Source: Mycobacterium sp. GA-1841
GTDB taxonomy: Bacteria; Actinomycetota; Actinomycetes; Mycobacteriales; Mycobacteriaceae
Direction: 5' to 3'
Assembly (NCBI RefSeq): GCF_001954135.1
Contig: NZ_MBEQ01000062.1
Location: forward strand, 1 to 52,137
Length of the DNA stretch: 52,137 nucleotides
A program made the position numbers and the translations under genes. The notes below the pieces were generated by a model, which worked only from the letters and a program-made list of their open reading frames with translations, did no database searches and was not told the origin of the DNA. Positions 17,684-25,542 of this stretch are shown here, in pieces. Position 1 is the stretch's first letter; every line of letters starts with the position of its first letter.

Positions 17684-18529
17684 GAACTGGGCAACCTGGG
17701 CGGCCACGCGGCGGCCCTGGGCCCGCCCGGCCTGTGCCGAGGGCACCCGGCAGACGGGATCGAGCGGGTTCTTGCCGAACGCGGCCAGGGCGTCGTCGTC
17801 GGCGAAGACCCCGAGCGAGCGTCCGGCGAACCCGTCGACCTCCTCGGCCGCGCCGGTCCCGAACGGCGACGGCGTCGTGCGGCCTTGCGGCACGAGCGCC
17901 ACCGCGGTGTCACAGTCGGCAGCCAGCACCATGTTGACCGCGCTGCCGATGCCGCCGTCCATGAAGCGGCGACCACTGATCGTCACGACCGGCCACACCC
18001 CGGGCACTGCGCAGCTGGCGGCCACGGCGTCGACCAGCGACACCCCGGAGTCACCGTCGAGCGTCACGAGCTCACCGGTGTCGATGTCGATGGCGGAGAT
18101 CCGCAGCACCCGGTCGGGCCACTCATGGGCGGGCAGGCGTTGTTCGATGACCTTGCGCCGGACCGCCGGGGCGACCGTGGCGGTGTTCGCTGCCACGGCT
18201 CCGATTCCTTGCAGTTTCTGGGCCTTGGTGGTGTTGGGTGTCAGCATCGCCTTGACGAACAGGTCGGTGACGTTGTCGATGCTGACGCCGGGGTCGAGTT
18301 CGGCGGATTCGGCACCGATCTGACGCGCGAACAGGTCGCTCAGGCTCAGCCCGCTGCTGAGCTGCGCCGAGACCGTCGAGCCCGCCGACGTGCCGACCAG
18401 CACGTCCGAGGAGAGCAGCGCATCGGCCGTTGCGGGCGACTCGTCGGCGATGCCCTGCAGGACACCGGTTTCCCAGGCGATTCCCGCGATACCACCACCG
18501 GCGAGCACCAGAGCACGTTTGGAGGTCAC
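17672..18529 (-). CDS. Patatin-like phospholipase (Rv1062-like)
   Basis: 285-residue patatin-family hydrolase. The oxyanion loop is AGGGIAGIAWE (10-20), the nucleophile elbow GTSAG (46-50) with Ser48, and the catalytic Asp lies in MDGGIGSA. It therefore has the full Ser-Asp dyad. GTG start at 18529. The amidotransferase gene lies 25 bases upstream on the same strand, so the two are probably co-transcribed, as with Rv1061-Rv1062. It converges on the other patatin gene with a 12-base overlap of 3' ends; the two proteins are only distantly alike, so this is not a recent duplication. Confidence 0.86.
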   Translation of the reverse strand: MTSKRALVLAGGGIAGIAWETGVLQGIADESPATADALLSSDVLVGTSAGSTVSAQLSSGLSLSDLFARQIGAESAELDPGVSIDNVTDLFVKAMLTPNTTKAQKLQGIGAVAANTATVAPAVRRKVIEQRLPAHEWPDRVLRISAIDIDTGELVTLDGDSGVSLVDAVAASCAVPGVWPVVTISGRRFMDGGIGSAVNMVLAADCDTAVALVPQGRTTPSPFGTGAAEEVDGFAGRSLGVFADDDALAAFGKNPLDPVCRVPSAQAGRAQGRRVAAQVAQFLLG

Positions 18530-18554
18530 GAACGTCGAGTGTGCCAGGGCCGCT

Positions 18555-19406
18555 TCACGGGTGCTGCGACGCCGCCGCCGTGGCCGAGAGGTCCTCGATG
18601 CGCAGCAGGTGGCGGGGTGGATCCGGAAGCACGACCCGGCGCTCGATCCGCAACTGGGCGTCGACGTGCACCAGCTCGCCGGGGGCGATGAGCTGCCAGT
18701 CCTCGTCGTCCATCGCCTCGGTGGCGAAGACCACCGACGGCTGGGACGTCAGGTGCTCCGATTCGGCCCGGATGCGGGTTGTGCGCAGCGCCAGCCGTTC
18801 GTCGGGGTCGCTGCGGTCGAGCAGGAAGAGCTCGTGGGTGTCCGGGTAGCGCAACGCCCACAGGTCGGTGGCCGTGCTGAGCAGCAGATTGACGGCGTAG
18901 AGCGGCACGGTCTCGGCCAGCCAGCCGATCGCGTCGACGATGCCGGCGCCCACATCGCCGTCATGCGCGCGGACGGCGGCGGTGATGAGCGCGAAGACGC
19001 GTTCGGAGTCGGTCTGGCCTTCGACGAGGGCTGACACGCCCAGTTCGCGCAGCCGCTCGTCGAGCAGATCGAGGCCTTCGACCACACCGTTGTGGGCGAA
19101 GATCCGGCCGTCCTGCAGGAAGGGATGGGTGTTCACCGCGTCAAGTGACCCGGTCGAGGCATAGCGGACGTGCGCGATGAACGTCGTCGCGGTGACATCG
19201 TGTGCCTCCGTGGCGAATTCGCTGTCCTGCCAGGCCGCGACGGGTTCTTTGTGCAGTACTGGCCTACCGTCTGGCCCGAACACGCCGAGGCCGGTGCCAT
19301 CGGGGTTTTTCCGGCTCTGCTCGGCAAGATTGTCCGGCGCGTCGAGCAGCCAGAAGGTCGCGGAAATCAACCGATCGCCTGCGTGCAGACCGAACAATCG
19401 GCACAT
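18555..19406 (-). CDS. Class II glutamine amidotransferase domain protein (Rv1061-like)
   Basis: 283-residue Ntn-type amidotransferase. Cys2 directly after the initiator Met (MCRLFGLHAG) is the nucleophile once Met is removed. NPDGTGLG (34-41), HVRYAST, NTHPF and FAHNGVVEG are the glutamine-site motifs of the GATase_4/6 family. No synthase domain is attached, so it probably works as a stand-alone amidohydrolase or with an unknown partner. It resembles EgtC of ergothioneine synthesis in architecture, but no egt genes are nearby. The ATG has a GAGGG site. First gene of a two-gene leftward unit with the 17672-18529 patatin. Confidence 0.85.
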   Translation of the reverse strand: MCRLFGLHAGDRLISATFWLLDAPDNLAEQSRKNPDGTGLGVFGPDGRPVLHKEPVAAWQDSEFATEAHDVTATTFIAHVRYASTGSLDAVNTHPFLQDGRIFAHNGVVEGLDLLDERLRELGVSALVEGQTDSERVFALITAAVRAHDGDVGAGIVDAIGWLAETVPLYAVNLLLSTATDLWALRYPDTHELFLLDRSDPDERLALRTTRIRAESEHLTSQPSVVFATEAMDDEDWQLIAPGELVHVDAQLRIERRVVLPDPPRHLLRIEDLSATAAASQHP

Positions 19407-19471
19407 GCCCTCAGCCCACCCGATGAAGTGCCATGATTTCCGATAGTAGCCGCGTGGACGAAGGGAACGCC

Positions 19472-20527
19472 ATGACTTCTGATCTGGGGCCGACGATGCG
19501 AGCCGAGCGTTTCTATGCCGATACCAAACGGGTTGTGGTGGAGGATGTTCCGATTCCCGAACCGGGTCCGGGCGAGGTCCTGGTGAAGGTGGCGTTCTGC
19601 GGTATCTGCCATTCGGACCTGAGCCTGATCAACGGGACGTTTCCGGCGCAGGCCCCGGTGGTGACGCAGGGGCATGAGGCGTCGGGCACCATCGCCAAGC
19701 TGGGGCCCGACGTCACCGGATGGGCCGAGGGGGATCGGGTGATCGTCGCGGCCGGCCGCCCGTGCCTGGAATGTCCCAACTGCCGGCGCGGCGACATCGC
19801 CAACTGCATGCGAATCCGGTTGATGGCGTTCGCCTATGACGGGGCGTGGGCCGAATACACCCTGGCTCAGGCGGTCGGGCTGACCCGGGTGCCCGACAAC
19901 GTGCCGCTGGAGCAGGCCGCGATCCTGGCCGATGCGGTGTCGACGCCGTACGGCGCGGTGGTGCGTACCGGCAAAGTCGGCGTCGGCGAGTCGGTCGGGG
20001 TGTGGGGCCTGGGCGGCGTCGGCACCCACATCGTGCAGCTGGCCCGCCTGGTCGGTGCGGTGCCGGTGGTGGCCGTCGACATCAAACCCGAGGTGCTGGA
20101 GCGGGCCCTGGAGTTGGGCGCCGATTACGCCTTCCTTGCCGACGACGAGCATCTGGGCGAGAAGATCGGCGAGGTCACCGGCGGACGGGGGCTGGACGTG
20201 GCATTCGATGCGGTCGGTTTGAAGTCGACGTTCGAGCAGGCGCTGGGTCAGCTGACGGTCGGGGGCCGGCTGGTCGCGGTCGGGATGAGCGCGCAGGAGC
20301 CGACGATCGGTCCGACCTCGATGTTCGGGCTCACCCAGAAGCAGGTGCTCGGCCATCTGGGCTATCAGAACGTCGACATCTCCACGCTGGCGGCGCTGGT
20401 GTCCCTGGGCCGGCTGGACCTGTCGCGCTCCGTCAGCGAGATCGTGTCATTGGAAGATGTCGCAGTGGGCATCGACAAGCTGGAGCGCCAGGAGGGCAAT
20501 CCGATCCGGATCCTGGTGCGGCCTTGA
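19472..20527 (+). CDS. Zinc-dependent alcohol dehydrogenase
   Basis: Medium-chain dehydrogenase of 351 residues. Catalytic zinc ligands lie in FCGICHSD and GHEASG; four cysteines in the CLECPNC...C segment bind the structural zinc. The nucleotide-binding glycine run is GLGGVG, followed by VVAVDIKPE, where Asp favours NAD. ATG 19472 is chosen because AAGGGAA precedes it; an upstream ATG (19433) lacks a site and overlaps the divergent promoter region. It is divergent from the amidotransferase gene, and its 3' end faces the 20543-21589 gene with a 15-base gap. The physiological alcohol is unknown. Confidence 0.9.
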   Translation: MTSDLGPTMRAERFYADTKRVVVEDVPIPEPGPGEVLVKVAFCGICHSDLSLINGTFPAQAPVVTQGHEASGTIAKLGPDVTGWAEGDRVIVAAGRPCLECPNCRRGDIANCMRIRLMAFAYDGAWAEYTLAQAVGLTRVPDNVPLEQAAILADAVSTPYGAVVRTGKVGVGESVGVWGLGGVGTHIVQLARLVGAVPVVAVDIKPEVLERALELGADYAFLADDEHLGEKIGEVTGGRGLDVAFDAVGLKSTFEQALGQLTVGGRLVAVGMSAQEPTIGPTSMFGLTQKQVLGHLGYQNVDISTLAALVSLGRLDLSRSVSEIVSLEDVAVGIDKLERQEGNPIRILVRP

Positions 20528-20542
20528 GGTCGAAGGACACTC

Positions 20543-21589
20543 TCATCGCAGGTTTGGTGCGGCCTTCCCGCTGATCAGCGGCAGATCCGGGTAGGTCACC
20601 ACACCAGGTTCGGCCGCACACACCGCGGGCACGGAGTTGACGCAGTGCGCGGCAGTGGCGACGACACCGGCCTCCGGGCCGTCCTCGCCGGCCTCGGATT
20701 GGAAGCCCTTGATGATCACCGTGAAGTCCGGGTTGCCGCGGACCTCCATCTCGTAGCGTTGCCCGGCCGGTCCGAAAGTCCATGGCGGATCTAGGTTTTC
20801 CTCGCCCATCAGCCAGTTCACCGTGACTCGAACAACGGGCTCGCCGTCCACGAGCGCCTCCCAGTGGAACTTGCGGCCGGCCACCTGACCGGGTTCGATC
20901 ACCCCGATCGGCGAGTCGATGGGTGCGGTGGCCACGGCGATCTCCTGGGTGGCCCGAATCCGCGGATCGATTGTGAAGCCGACGTGGTCGACGACCATCT
21001 TGACCGCCTGGATGAAGCCGCCGTCGAGCATCTTCTGCATCGGCCCGCTCAGTGCGGTGTCGGGCGCGCCGCCGAACCCCATGACGTGACGCACCACATC
21101 GGGTGCGTCATAGGTTCGCAAGTCGGAAAACTCCTCGGCCCGAACGAATTTCACCCCAGTCGCCATCGCAGAGAACGCCAGCGGAAACTTCTCGCTGATC
21201 CCGCCCGGCGCAATACCGGTGCCGTGCAGTGTGGCGTTGCCCTCCAGCGCGGCGGCACGCATCGGCGCGGCCTGCTTCTCGCTCGGGTACAGCCAGCCCA
21301 CGGGGGTGATCACGTTCTTGCCCGAGCGCAGCAGCGCCGCCACCTCGTCCGGGTTGGGGATCAACGGTGCGTAGATCACCGCGTCCGCATCGAGCGCCAG
21401 AATGTCGTCGACGCTGGTGGTGGCGGTGACGCCGAGCGGTTCGGTGCCGATGATCTCGCCGACGTCCTTGCCGTTCTTGGCCTCGGAATGCACCCAGCAG
21501 CCCGCCAGCTCCAGGTCAGGATGCTCGAGTACGCCCTTGATCGCGGCGACGCCGACTCCACCGGTAGCCCACTGCACGACTTTGAGCAC
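20543..21589 (-). CDS. Dihydrodipicolinate-reductase-like NAD(P)-dependent dehydrogenase (Rv1059-like)
   Basis: 348-residue Rossmann-fold protein. The N-terminus [21 protein letters not shown] (residues 4-24) is a dinucleotide-binding fold of the DapB-like type, and ADAVIYAPL and [13 protein letters not shown] follow the reductase core. The C-terminal half belongs to the 2,4-diaminopentanoate-dehydrogenase-like branch found repeatedly in mycobacteria beside lipid genes. Real substrates of this branch are mostly unknown. GTG start with a GAAAGGG site. It is divergent from ltp1, and the shared promoter region holds a KstR-type operator, suggesting a link to sterol breakdown. Rv1059 is the probable counterpart by position. 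Confidence 0.72.
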   Translation of the reverse strand: MLKVVQWATGGVGVAAIKGVLEHPDLELAGCWVHSEAKNGKDVGEIIGTEPLGVTATTSVDDILALDADAVIYAPLIPNPDEVAALLRSGKNVITPVGWLYPSEKQAAPMRAAALEGNATLHGTGIAPGGISEKFPLAFSAMATGVKFVRAEEFSDLRTYDAPDVVRHVMGFGGAPDTALSGPMQKMLDGGFIQAVKMVVDHVGFTIDPRIRATQEIAVATAPIDSPIGVIEPGQVAGRKFHWEALVDGEPVVRVTVNWLMGEENLDPPWTFGPAGQRYEMEVRGNPDFTVIIKGFQSEAGEDGPEAGVVATAAHCVNSVPAVCAAEPGVVTYPDLPLISGKAAPNLR

Positions 21590-21608
21590 GGCACACCCTT
21601 TCGAGAAC

Positions 21609-21622
21609 TAGAACGTGTTCCA
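21609..21622. promoter_or_regulatory. KstR-type operator
   Basis: TAGAACGTGTTCCA fits the published KstR palindrome TnnAACnnGTTnnA at every fixed position. It lies between the divergent starts of the dehydrogenase (21589) and ltp1 (21667), about 20 and 45 bases from them. KstR is the TetR-type repressor of cholesterol catabolism genes, relieved by sterol CoA intermediates, so both flanking genes may be sterol-induced. Confidence 0.65.
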
Positions 21623-21653
21623 ACTATCTCTACACGACAGAAACGACGATCTG

Positions 21654-21659
21654 TATGTT
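21654..21659 (+). promoter_or_regulatory. -10 box for a leaderless ltp1 transcript
   Basis: TATGTT fits TANNNT and lies seven bases before the ATG at 21667. The box overlaps an upstream in-frame ATG (21655), arguing that the downstream ATG is the true start. Confidence 0.5.
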
Positions 21660-21666
21660 TCTCGAC

Positions 21667-22857
21667 ATGGCTAACAAAGTTTTCGTCGTGGGCGTGGGTA
21701 TGACGAAGTTCGAGAAGCCCGGCCGGAAAGAGGGCTGGGATTACCCGGATATGGCTCGCGAGTCCGGCACCAAGGCACTTGAGGACGCGGGCATCTCCTA
21801 TGACCAGGTGCAGCAGGGCTACGTCGGGTACTGCTCGGGTGATTCCACCTCGGGCCAGCGCGCGCTCTACGAGCTGGGCATGACGGGCATCCCGATCGTC
21901 AACGTCAACAACAACTGTTCGACCGGATCGACCGCGCTTTACCTTGCCGCACAGGCGATCCGCGGTGGCCTGGCCGACTGCACCATCGCGCTGGGCTTCG
22001 AGAAGATGCAGCCGGGCTCGCTTCAGGCGGGTGCGCAGGACCGCGAATCCCCGCTCGGGAAGCACGTCAAGGCGCTGGCCGAGATCGACGAGTTCGCCTT
22101 CCCCGTCGCACCGTGGATGTTCGGCGCGGCCGGACGCGAACACATGAAGAAGTACGGCACCACCGCCGAGCATTTTGCGAAGATCGGCTACAAGAACCAC
22201 AAGCATTCGGTGAACAACCCATATGCGCAGTTCCAGGACGAGTACACCCTCGATGACATCCTGGCCGCCAAGATGATCTCCGATCCGCTGACCAAGCTGC
22301 AGTGCTCCCCCACCTCCGACGGGTCGGGTGCGGCGATCGTCGCCAGCGAGGCCTTCGTCGACAAGCACGGGCTGGCATCTCAGGCCGTCGAGATCGTCGG
22401 GCAGGCGATGACCACCGACTTCGCCTCCACGTTCGACGGCAGCGCCGCCAACATCATCGGCTATGACATGAACGTGCAAGCCGCCCAGCAGGTTTACGCG
22501 CAGTCCGGCCTCGGACCCGAGGACTTCCAGGTCATCGAGCTGCACGACTGCTTCTCCGCCAACGAGCTGCTGCTGTACGAAGCGCTTGGCTTGTGCGAGG
22601 AGGGCGAGGCGCCGCGGCTGATCGACAACAATGACACCACCTATGGCGGTCGGTGGGTGGTCAATCCGTCCGGCGGGCTGATCTCCAAGGGCCACCCGCT
22701 GGGCGCGACGGGTCTGGCCCAGTGCGCCGAGCTGACCTGGCAGTTGCGTGGCACCGCCGACAAGCGTCAGGTCGACAATGTCACCGCGGCGCTGCAGCAC
22801 AACATCGGTCTGGGCGGCGCGGCCGTCATGACCGCGTTCCAGCGCGCCGAACGGTAA
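21667..22857 (+). CDS. ltp1: Thiolase-fold lipid-transfer protein / SCP-x-type thiolase (Ltp1-like)
   Basis: 396-residue thiolase-superfamily protein of the SCP-x N-terminal type. The reactive Cys84 lies in [13 protein letters not shown] (293-297) replaces the NEAF motif of ordinary thiolases, and His343 lies in KGHPLGATG. The opening [13 protein letters not shown] and [20 protein letters not shown] closely match mycobacterial Ltp1 (Rv2790c). No C-terminal sterol-carrier domain is present. Expected role: thiolytic cleavage of branched or sterol side-chain ketoacyl-CoA. A KstR-type operator upstream supports this. The mapped start is an ATG at leaderless distance from TATGTT; ATG 21655 would add four residues. 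Confidence 0.86.
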   Translation: MANKVFVVGVGMTKFEKPGRKEGWDYPDMARESGTKALEDAGISYDQVQQGYVGYCSGDSTSGQRALYELGMTGIPIVNVNNNCSTGSTALYLAAQAIRGGLADCTIALGFEKMQPGSLQAGAQDRESPLGKHVKALAEIDEFAFPVAPWMFGAAGREHMKKYGTTAEHFAKIGYKNHKHSVNNPYAQFQDEYTLDDILAAKMISDPLTKLQCSPTSDGSGAAIVASEAFVDKHGLASQAVEIVGQAMTTDFASTFDGSAANIIGYDMNVQAAQQVYAQSGLGPEDFQVIELHDCFSANELLLYEALGLCEEGEAPRLIDNNDTTYGGRWVVNPSGGLISKGHPLGATGLAQCAELTWQLRGTADKRQVDNVTAALQHNIGLGGAAVMTAFQRAER

Positions 22858-22898
22858 CTTTTCCTCGCCGCGTGCGGGGTGCCTTCGGCGTGCCCCGC

Positions 22899-23036
22899 TT
22901 TGTCACGCCCTGCTTCGTCACGCCAGAGTGGCCCTCGAGCTCGAGCGTCACACTGGAGTGACGGGGCGGGCCGGCCTGTCTCCATTTTGTCACGCCAGAG
23001 TGGCTCTGGACGGCGGCAGCCACTCTGGCGTGACAA
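22899..23036. repeat. Cluster of palindromic elements between ltp1 and fadD14
   Basis: The main element is a perfect 19-bp inverted repeat, TTGTCACGCCAGAGTGGCT (22987-23005) and its complement (23018-23036), with a 12-base loop. A second copy of CGTCACGCCAGAGTGG begins at 22916 and faces an imperfect partner, CACACTGGAGTGACGG (22949-22964), around the palindrome CTCGAGCTCGAG. A third partial start, TTTGTCACGCC, lies at 22899. It sits between two convergent genes and could end both transcripts. Nothing else is seen in the 228-base gap. Confidence 0.8.
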
Positions 23037-23085
23037 TGGCGCGGCAGGGGCGGGCACGGCACGGGCACGCCGCGGGCGCCACAGA

Positions 23086-24708
23086 TCAGAGCTCGAACAC
23101 CTCGTAGGCACCGTCGGCGTGCCGGGCCCGGATGATCTTCTTGTCGTATTTGCCGACGCTGGTGCGGGGCACCTGGTCGACGAAGGTCCACCGCTCGGGC
23201 AGCCACCAGCGAACCACCTTGTCCGCCAGGAACTCTCGCAGTTCACTCGGTTCCGCCGAGGCCCCTTCCTGCAGCACCACCACGGCCAGCGGGCGTTCCT
23301 GCCATCGCTCGTCGGGCACTCCGACGACGGCGGCCTCCAACACCGCAGGGTGGGCGATCAGAAGGTTTTCCAACTCCACCGAGGAGATCCACTCTCCTCC
23401 AGACTTGATGACGTCCTTGGCCCGGTCGGTCAACGTCACATAGCCATGTGGGTCGATCGAACCGACATCACCGGTGCGCAGCCAGCCGCTGTCGAACTTC
23501 TCGGCGTCGCGGCCCAGGTAGTAGCCGCCGGTGATCCATGGTCCGCGGACCTCCAGTTCACCGACGGCCTTGTCGTCGTTGGGCAGCGGTGCGCCCGCGT
23601 CGTCGACGATGCGCACCTCGACTCCGCACATCGGCCGGCCCTGGCTGACCCGCATGTCCCAATGCTGTTCCTCGGTCACCCCGGGCAGCGGTTTGGCGAC
23701 CGTCGCCAGCGGCGAGGTCTCGGTCATCCCCCAGGCCTGCTGGATGTAGACGCCGTGGCGCTCCTGGAAGGTCTGCATCAACGACAGCGGCACCGCCGAA
23801 CCTCCGCAGGCGACCAGACGCAACGATGAAACGTCATGTCCGGGATTCTTTTCCAGGCAGTGCATGACGTCGTTCCAAATGGTCGGCACGGCACCGGCCA
23901 GCGTCGGGCGTTGTGATTCGATCAGCTCGATCAGCGCGGGCCCGGTCATGAATCGGTCAGGCATCACCAGGTTGGCACCGGCCATCAAGGCGGCGTAGGG
24001 CAGGCCCCACGCGTTGGCGTGGAACATCGGCACGATGGGCAGCACGGTGTCACTGCAGCTGACGTCGAGCGCGTTGCCGGTACAGGTGCTCAGGGCGTGC
24101 AGATAGCTCGACCGGTGGCTGTACACCACACCCTTCGGGTTTCCGGTAGTGCCGCTCGTGTAACACATTGCCGCGGCGGAGTTTTCGTCGATCGCGGGCC
24201 AGTCGAACTCGGTGGGCTGCGCGGCCAGCAGTTCCTCCCAGCGCAGCACGGTCACGCCGGTCAACGCCGACGTGTCGCCGTCGCCCACCACGATCACCGT
24301 GTGCACGGTCTCCAGCAGCGGCAGGACCGGGGCCAGCAGGCCGACCAACGATGCGTCGGTGACGACCACGCGGTCGGCTGCCTCGTTGGCGATGTAGGCG
24401 ATCTGTTCCGGGGACAACCGGATGTTCAGGGTGTGCAGCACCGCACCCATGGCCGGCACGGCGAGATAGGCGGCCAGGTGTTCGGTGTTGTTCCACATGA
24501 AGGTGCCGACGCGGTCGTCACCGCCGACCCCAAGACCGCGCAGGGCGTGGGCCAACCGTGCCGCCTGTTCACCGAGTTCGGAGTAGCTGATGGTGCGGTA
24601 GCGGCCTTCGCCGACGGCGGTGGTCACGGTTCGGTCGCCGTTGACTCCGCAGGCATGCCGCAGGATTGCGGTGATCGTCAACGGCCAGTTCTGCATAGTG
24701 CTGTCCAC
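23086..24708 (-). CDS. fadD14: Fatty-acyl-CoA ligase FadD14 (medium-chain type)
   Basis: ANL-superfamily enzyme that activates fatty acids through an acyl-AMP to acyl-CoA. From GTG 24708 it has 540 residues, close to Rv1058 (543). The phosphate loop is YTSGTTGNPKGVVYS, the adenine motif QQAWGMTET, the hinge GWLRTGDVG and the C-terminal lysine GKYDKK. GTG 24708 sits at leaderless distance from a TACCAT box; ATG 24696 (MQNWPL) is the nearest alternative, while the open frame back to 24894 has no support and overlaps the divergent secreted-protein gene. It converges on ltp1 across palindromic elements. Likely role: fatty acid or side-chain activation. Confidence 0.88.
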   Translation of the reverse strand: MDSTMQNWPLTITAILRHACGVNGDRTVTTAVGEGRYRTISYSELGEQAARLAHALRGLGVGGDDRVGTFMWNNTEHLAAYLAVPAMGAVLHTLNIRLSPEQIAYIANEAADRVVVTDASLVGLLAPVLPLLETVHTVIVVGDGDTSALTGVTVLRWEELLAAQPTEFDWPAIDENSAAAMCYTSGTTGNPKGVVYSHRSSYLHALSTCTGNALDVSCSDTVLPIVPMFHANAWGLPYAALMAGANLVMPDRFMTGPALIELIESQRPTLAGAVPTIWNDVMHCLEKNPGHDVSSLRLVACGGSAVPLSLMQTFQERHGVYIQQAWGMTETSPLATVAKPLPGVTEEQHWDMRVSQGRPMCGVEVRIVDDAGAPLPNDDKAVGELEVRGPWITGGYYLGRDAEKFDSGWLRTGDVGSIDPHGYVTLTDRAKDVIKSGGEWISSVELENLLIAHPAVLEAAVVGVPDERWQERPLAVVVLQEGASAEPSELREFLADKVVRWWLPERWTFVDQVPRTSVGKYDKKIIRARHADGAYEVFEL

Positions 24709-24715
24709 GGGCGCG

Positions 24716-24721
24716 ATGGTA
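24716..24721 (-). promoter_or_regulatory. -10 box for a leaderless fadD14 transcript
   Basis: TACCAT on the minus strand fits TANNNT and lies seven bases upstream of the GTG at 24708. It sets the gene start well inside the longest open frame. Confidence 0.45.
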
Positions 24722-24817
24722 TGCGTTCGCCGGTGTGCGCCGGCGGGAACGATTCGAATTCCCTCCGAGGATGTAGGTAGGGAAGAATGAACCGGTAACG
24801 ACGGAAGGGTGCGGTCG

Positions 24818-25129
24818 ATGCGCATGAAGTGGTCCCCGGTGGCGGTCATGATGGCTGTGTTCGGGATGTTCAGCGTGTCGTCGGCGGTGGCCACGGCTGA
24901 CGAGACGGCCCAGGAGACGATCAGCCGGTTGCAGTCCGAGGGTTACACCGTCAACATCGACAAGATCGGTACCGCGCCGCTGGATCAGTGCACGGTCACC
25001 AGCGTGCGCAACCCGCAGCGCGTCGGTCAGTTGGTGCCCTACGTCGGGCCGGGGCTCGGGGGTGATCGCATCCTGGTGCCGGCGATCACCAGCCAGACGG
25101 TGTCGGTCTCGCTGAACTGCCAGCGCTGA
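24818..25129 (+). CDS. Small secreted protein, paralogue A
   Basis: 103 residues. A Sec signal (MRMKWSP, hydrophobic core to about 25, cleavage near VATA-DE) is followed by a mature domain of about 75 residues with two cysteines, in LDQCTVTSVRNP and the C-terminal LNCQR, that could form one disulfide. Nothing in it suggests an enzyme. The ATG at 24818 has a GGAAGG site; GTG 24809 is less likely. It is the paralogue of the convergent gene ending three bases away: 24 of 34 aligned central residues are identical. I know the type as a conserved small mycobacterial exported protein of unknown function. Confidence 0.8.
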   Translation: MRMKWSPVAVMMAVFGMFSVSSAVATADETAQETISRLQSEGYTVNIDKIGTAPLDQCTVTSVRNPQRVGQLVPYVGPGLGGDRILVPAITSQTVSVSLNCQR

Positions 25130-25132
25130 GGA

Positions 25133-25444
25133 TCACCCCGAGCAATCCAGTGACACGGTGATGGTGCGTCGCACCACCACCGGTATGAGATCGAATTCTT
25201 TGCCGTTCTTGCCGAACCGTTCGACCCGCACGAGCCTGGTCTGGTCCTGGGGATTGCGCACACTGGTGACGGTGCACTGATCCAGGGGCGCGTTGCCGAC
25301 GCGGTCGACGTTGACGTGGAAGCCTTCGGCTTCCAGCTGACCGATGGTCACCACCGGTGAATCGGCGTGTGCCGGAACGGCGGTCGACAGAACCGCACTC
25401 ATTGCCGCCCCCGACGCGGCCAGCATGACGACAGATGCTCGCAT
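25133..25444 (-). CDS. Small secreted protein, paralogue B
   Basis: 103 residues, the same length as paralogue A and placed tail-to-tail with it. The Sec signal ends near PAHA-DS. The mature part has LDQCTVTSVRNP and a C-terminal SLDCSG, conserving both cysteines. Between them paralogue B is more basic (VRVERFGKNGKEF) where A is Gly/Pro-rich (YVGPGLGGDR), so the two may differ in partner. The ATG lies downstream of a short AGAAAG site. The dctA stop lies 98 bases upstream on the same strand, and the spacer may hold its own promoter. Confidence 0.8.
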   Translation of the reverse strand: MRASVVMLAASGAAMSAVLSTAVPAHADSPVVTIGQLEAEGFHVNVDRVGNAPLDQCTVTSVRNPQDQTRLVRVERFGKNGKEFDLIPVVVRRTITVSLDCSG

Positions 25445-25542
25445 GACCGTGTCTTCTTTCTACGTTCTCGCATTCACTCTTTCGGTGATGTCCTCCCTGT
25501 TGTTACGGGTGAGAACGCCGGCGAGTTCAACGCAGCCGCCTC

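Noticed and set aside
22879..23829. 316-residue plus-strand open frame
   Set aside because: It runs over the palindromes and antisense to fadD14, whose motifs are intact.
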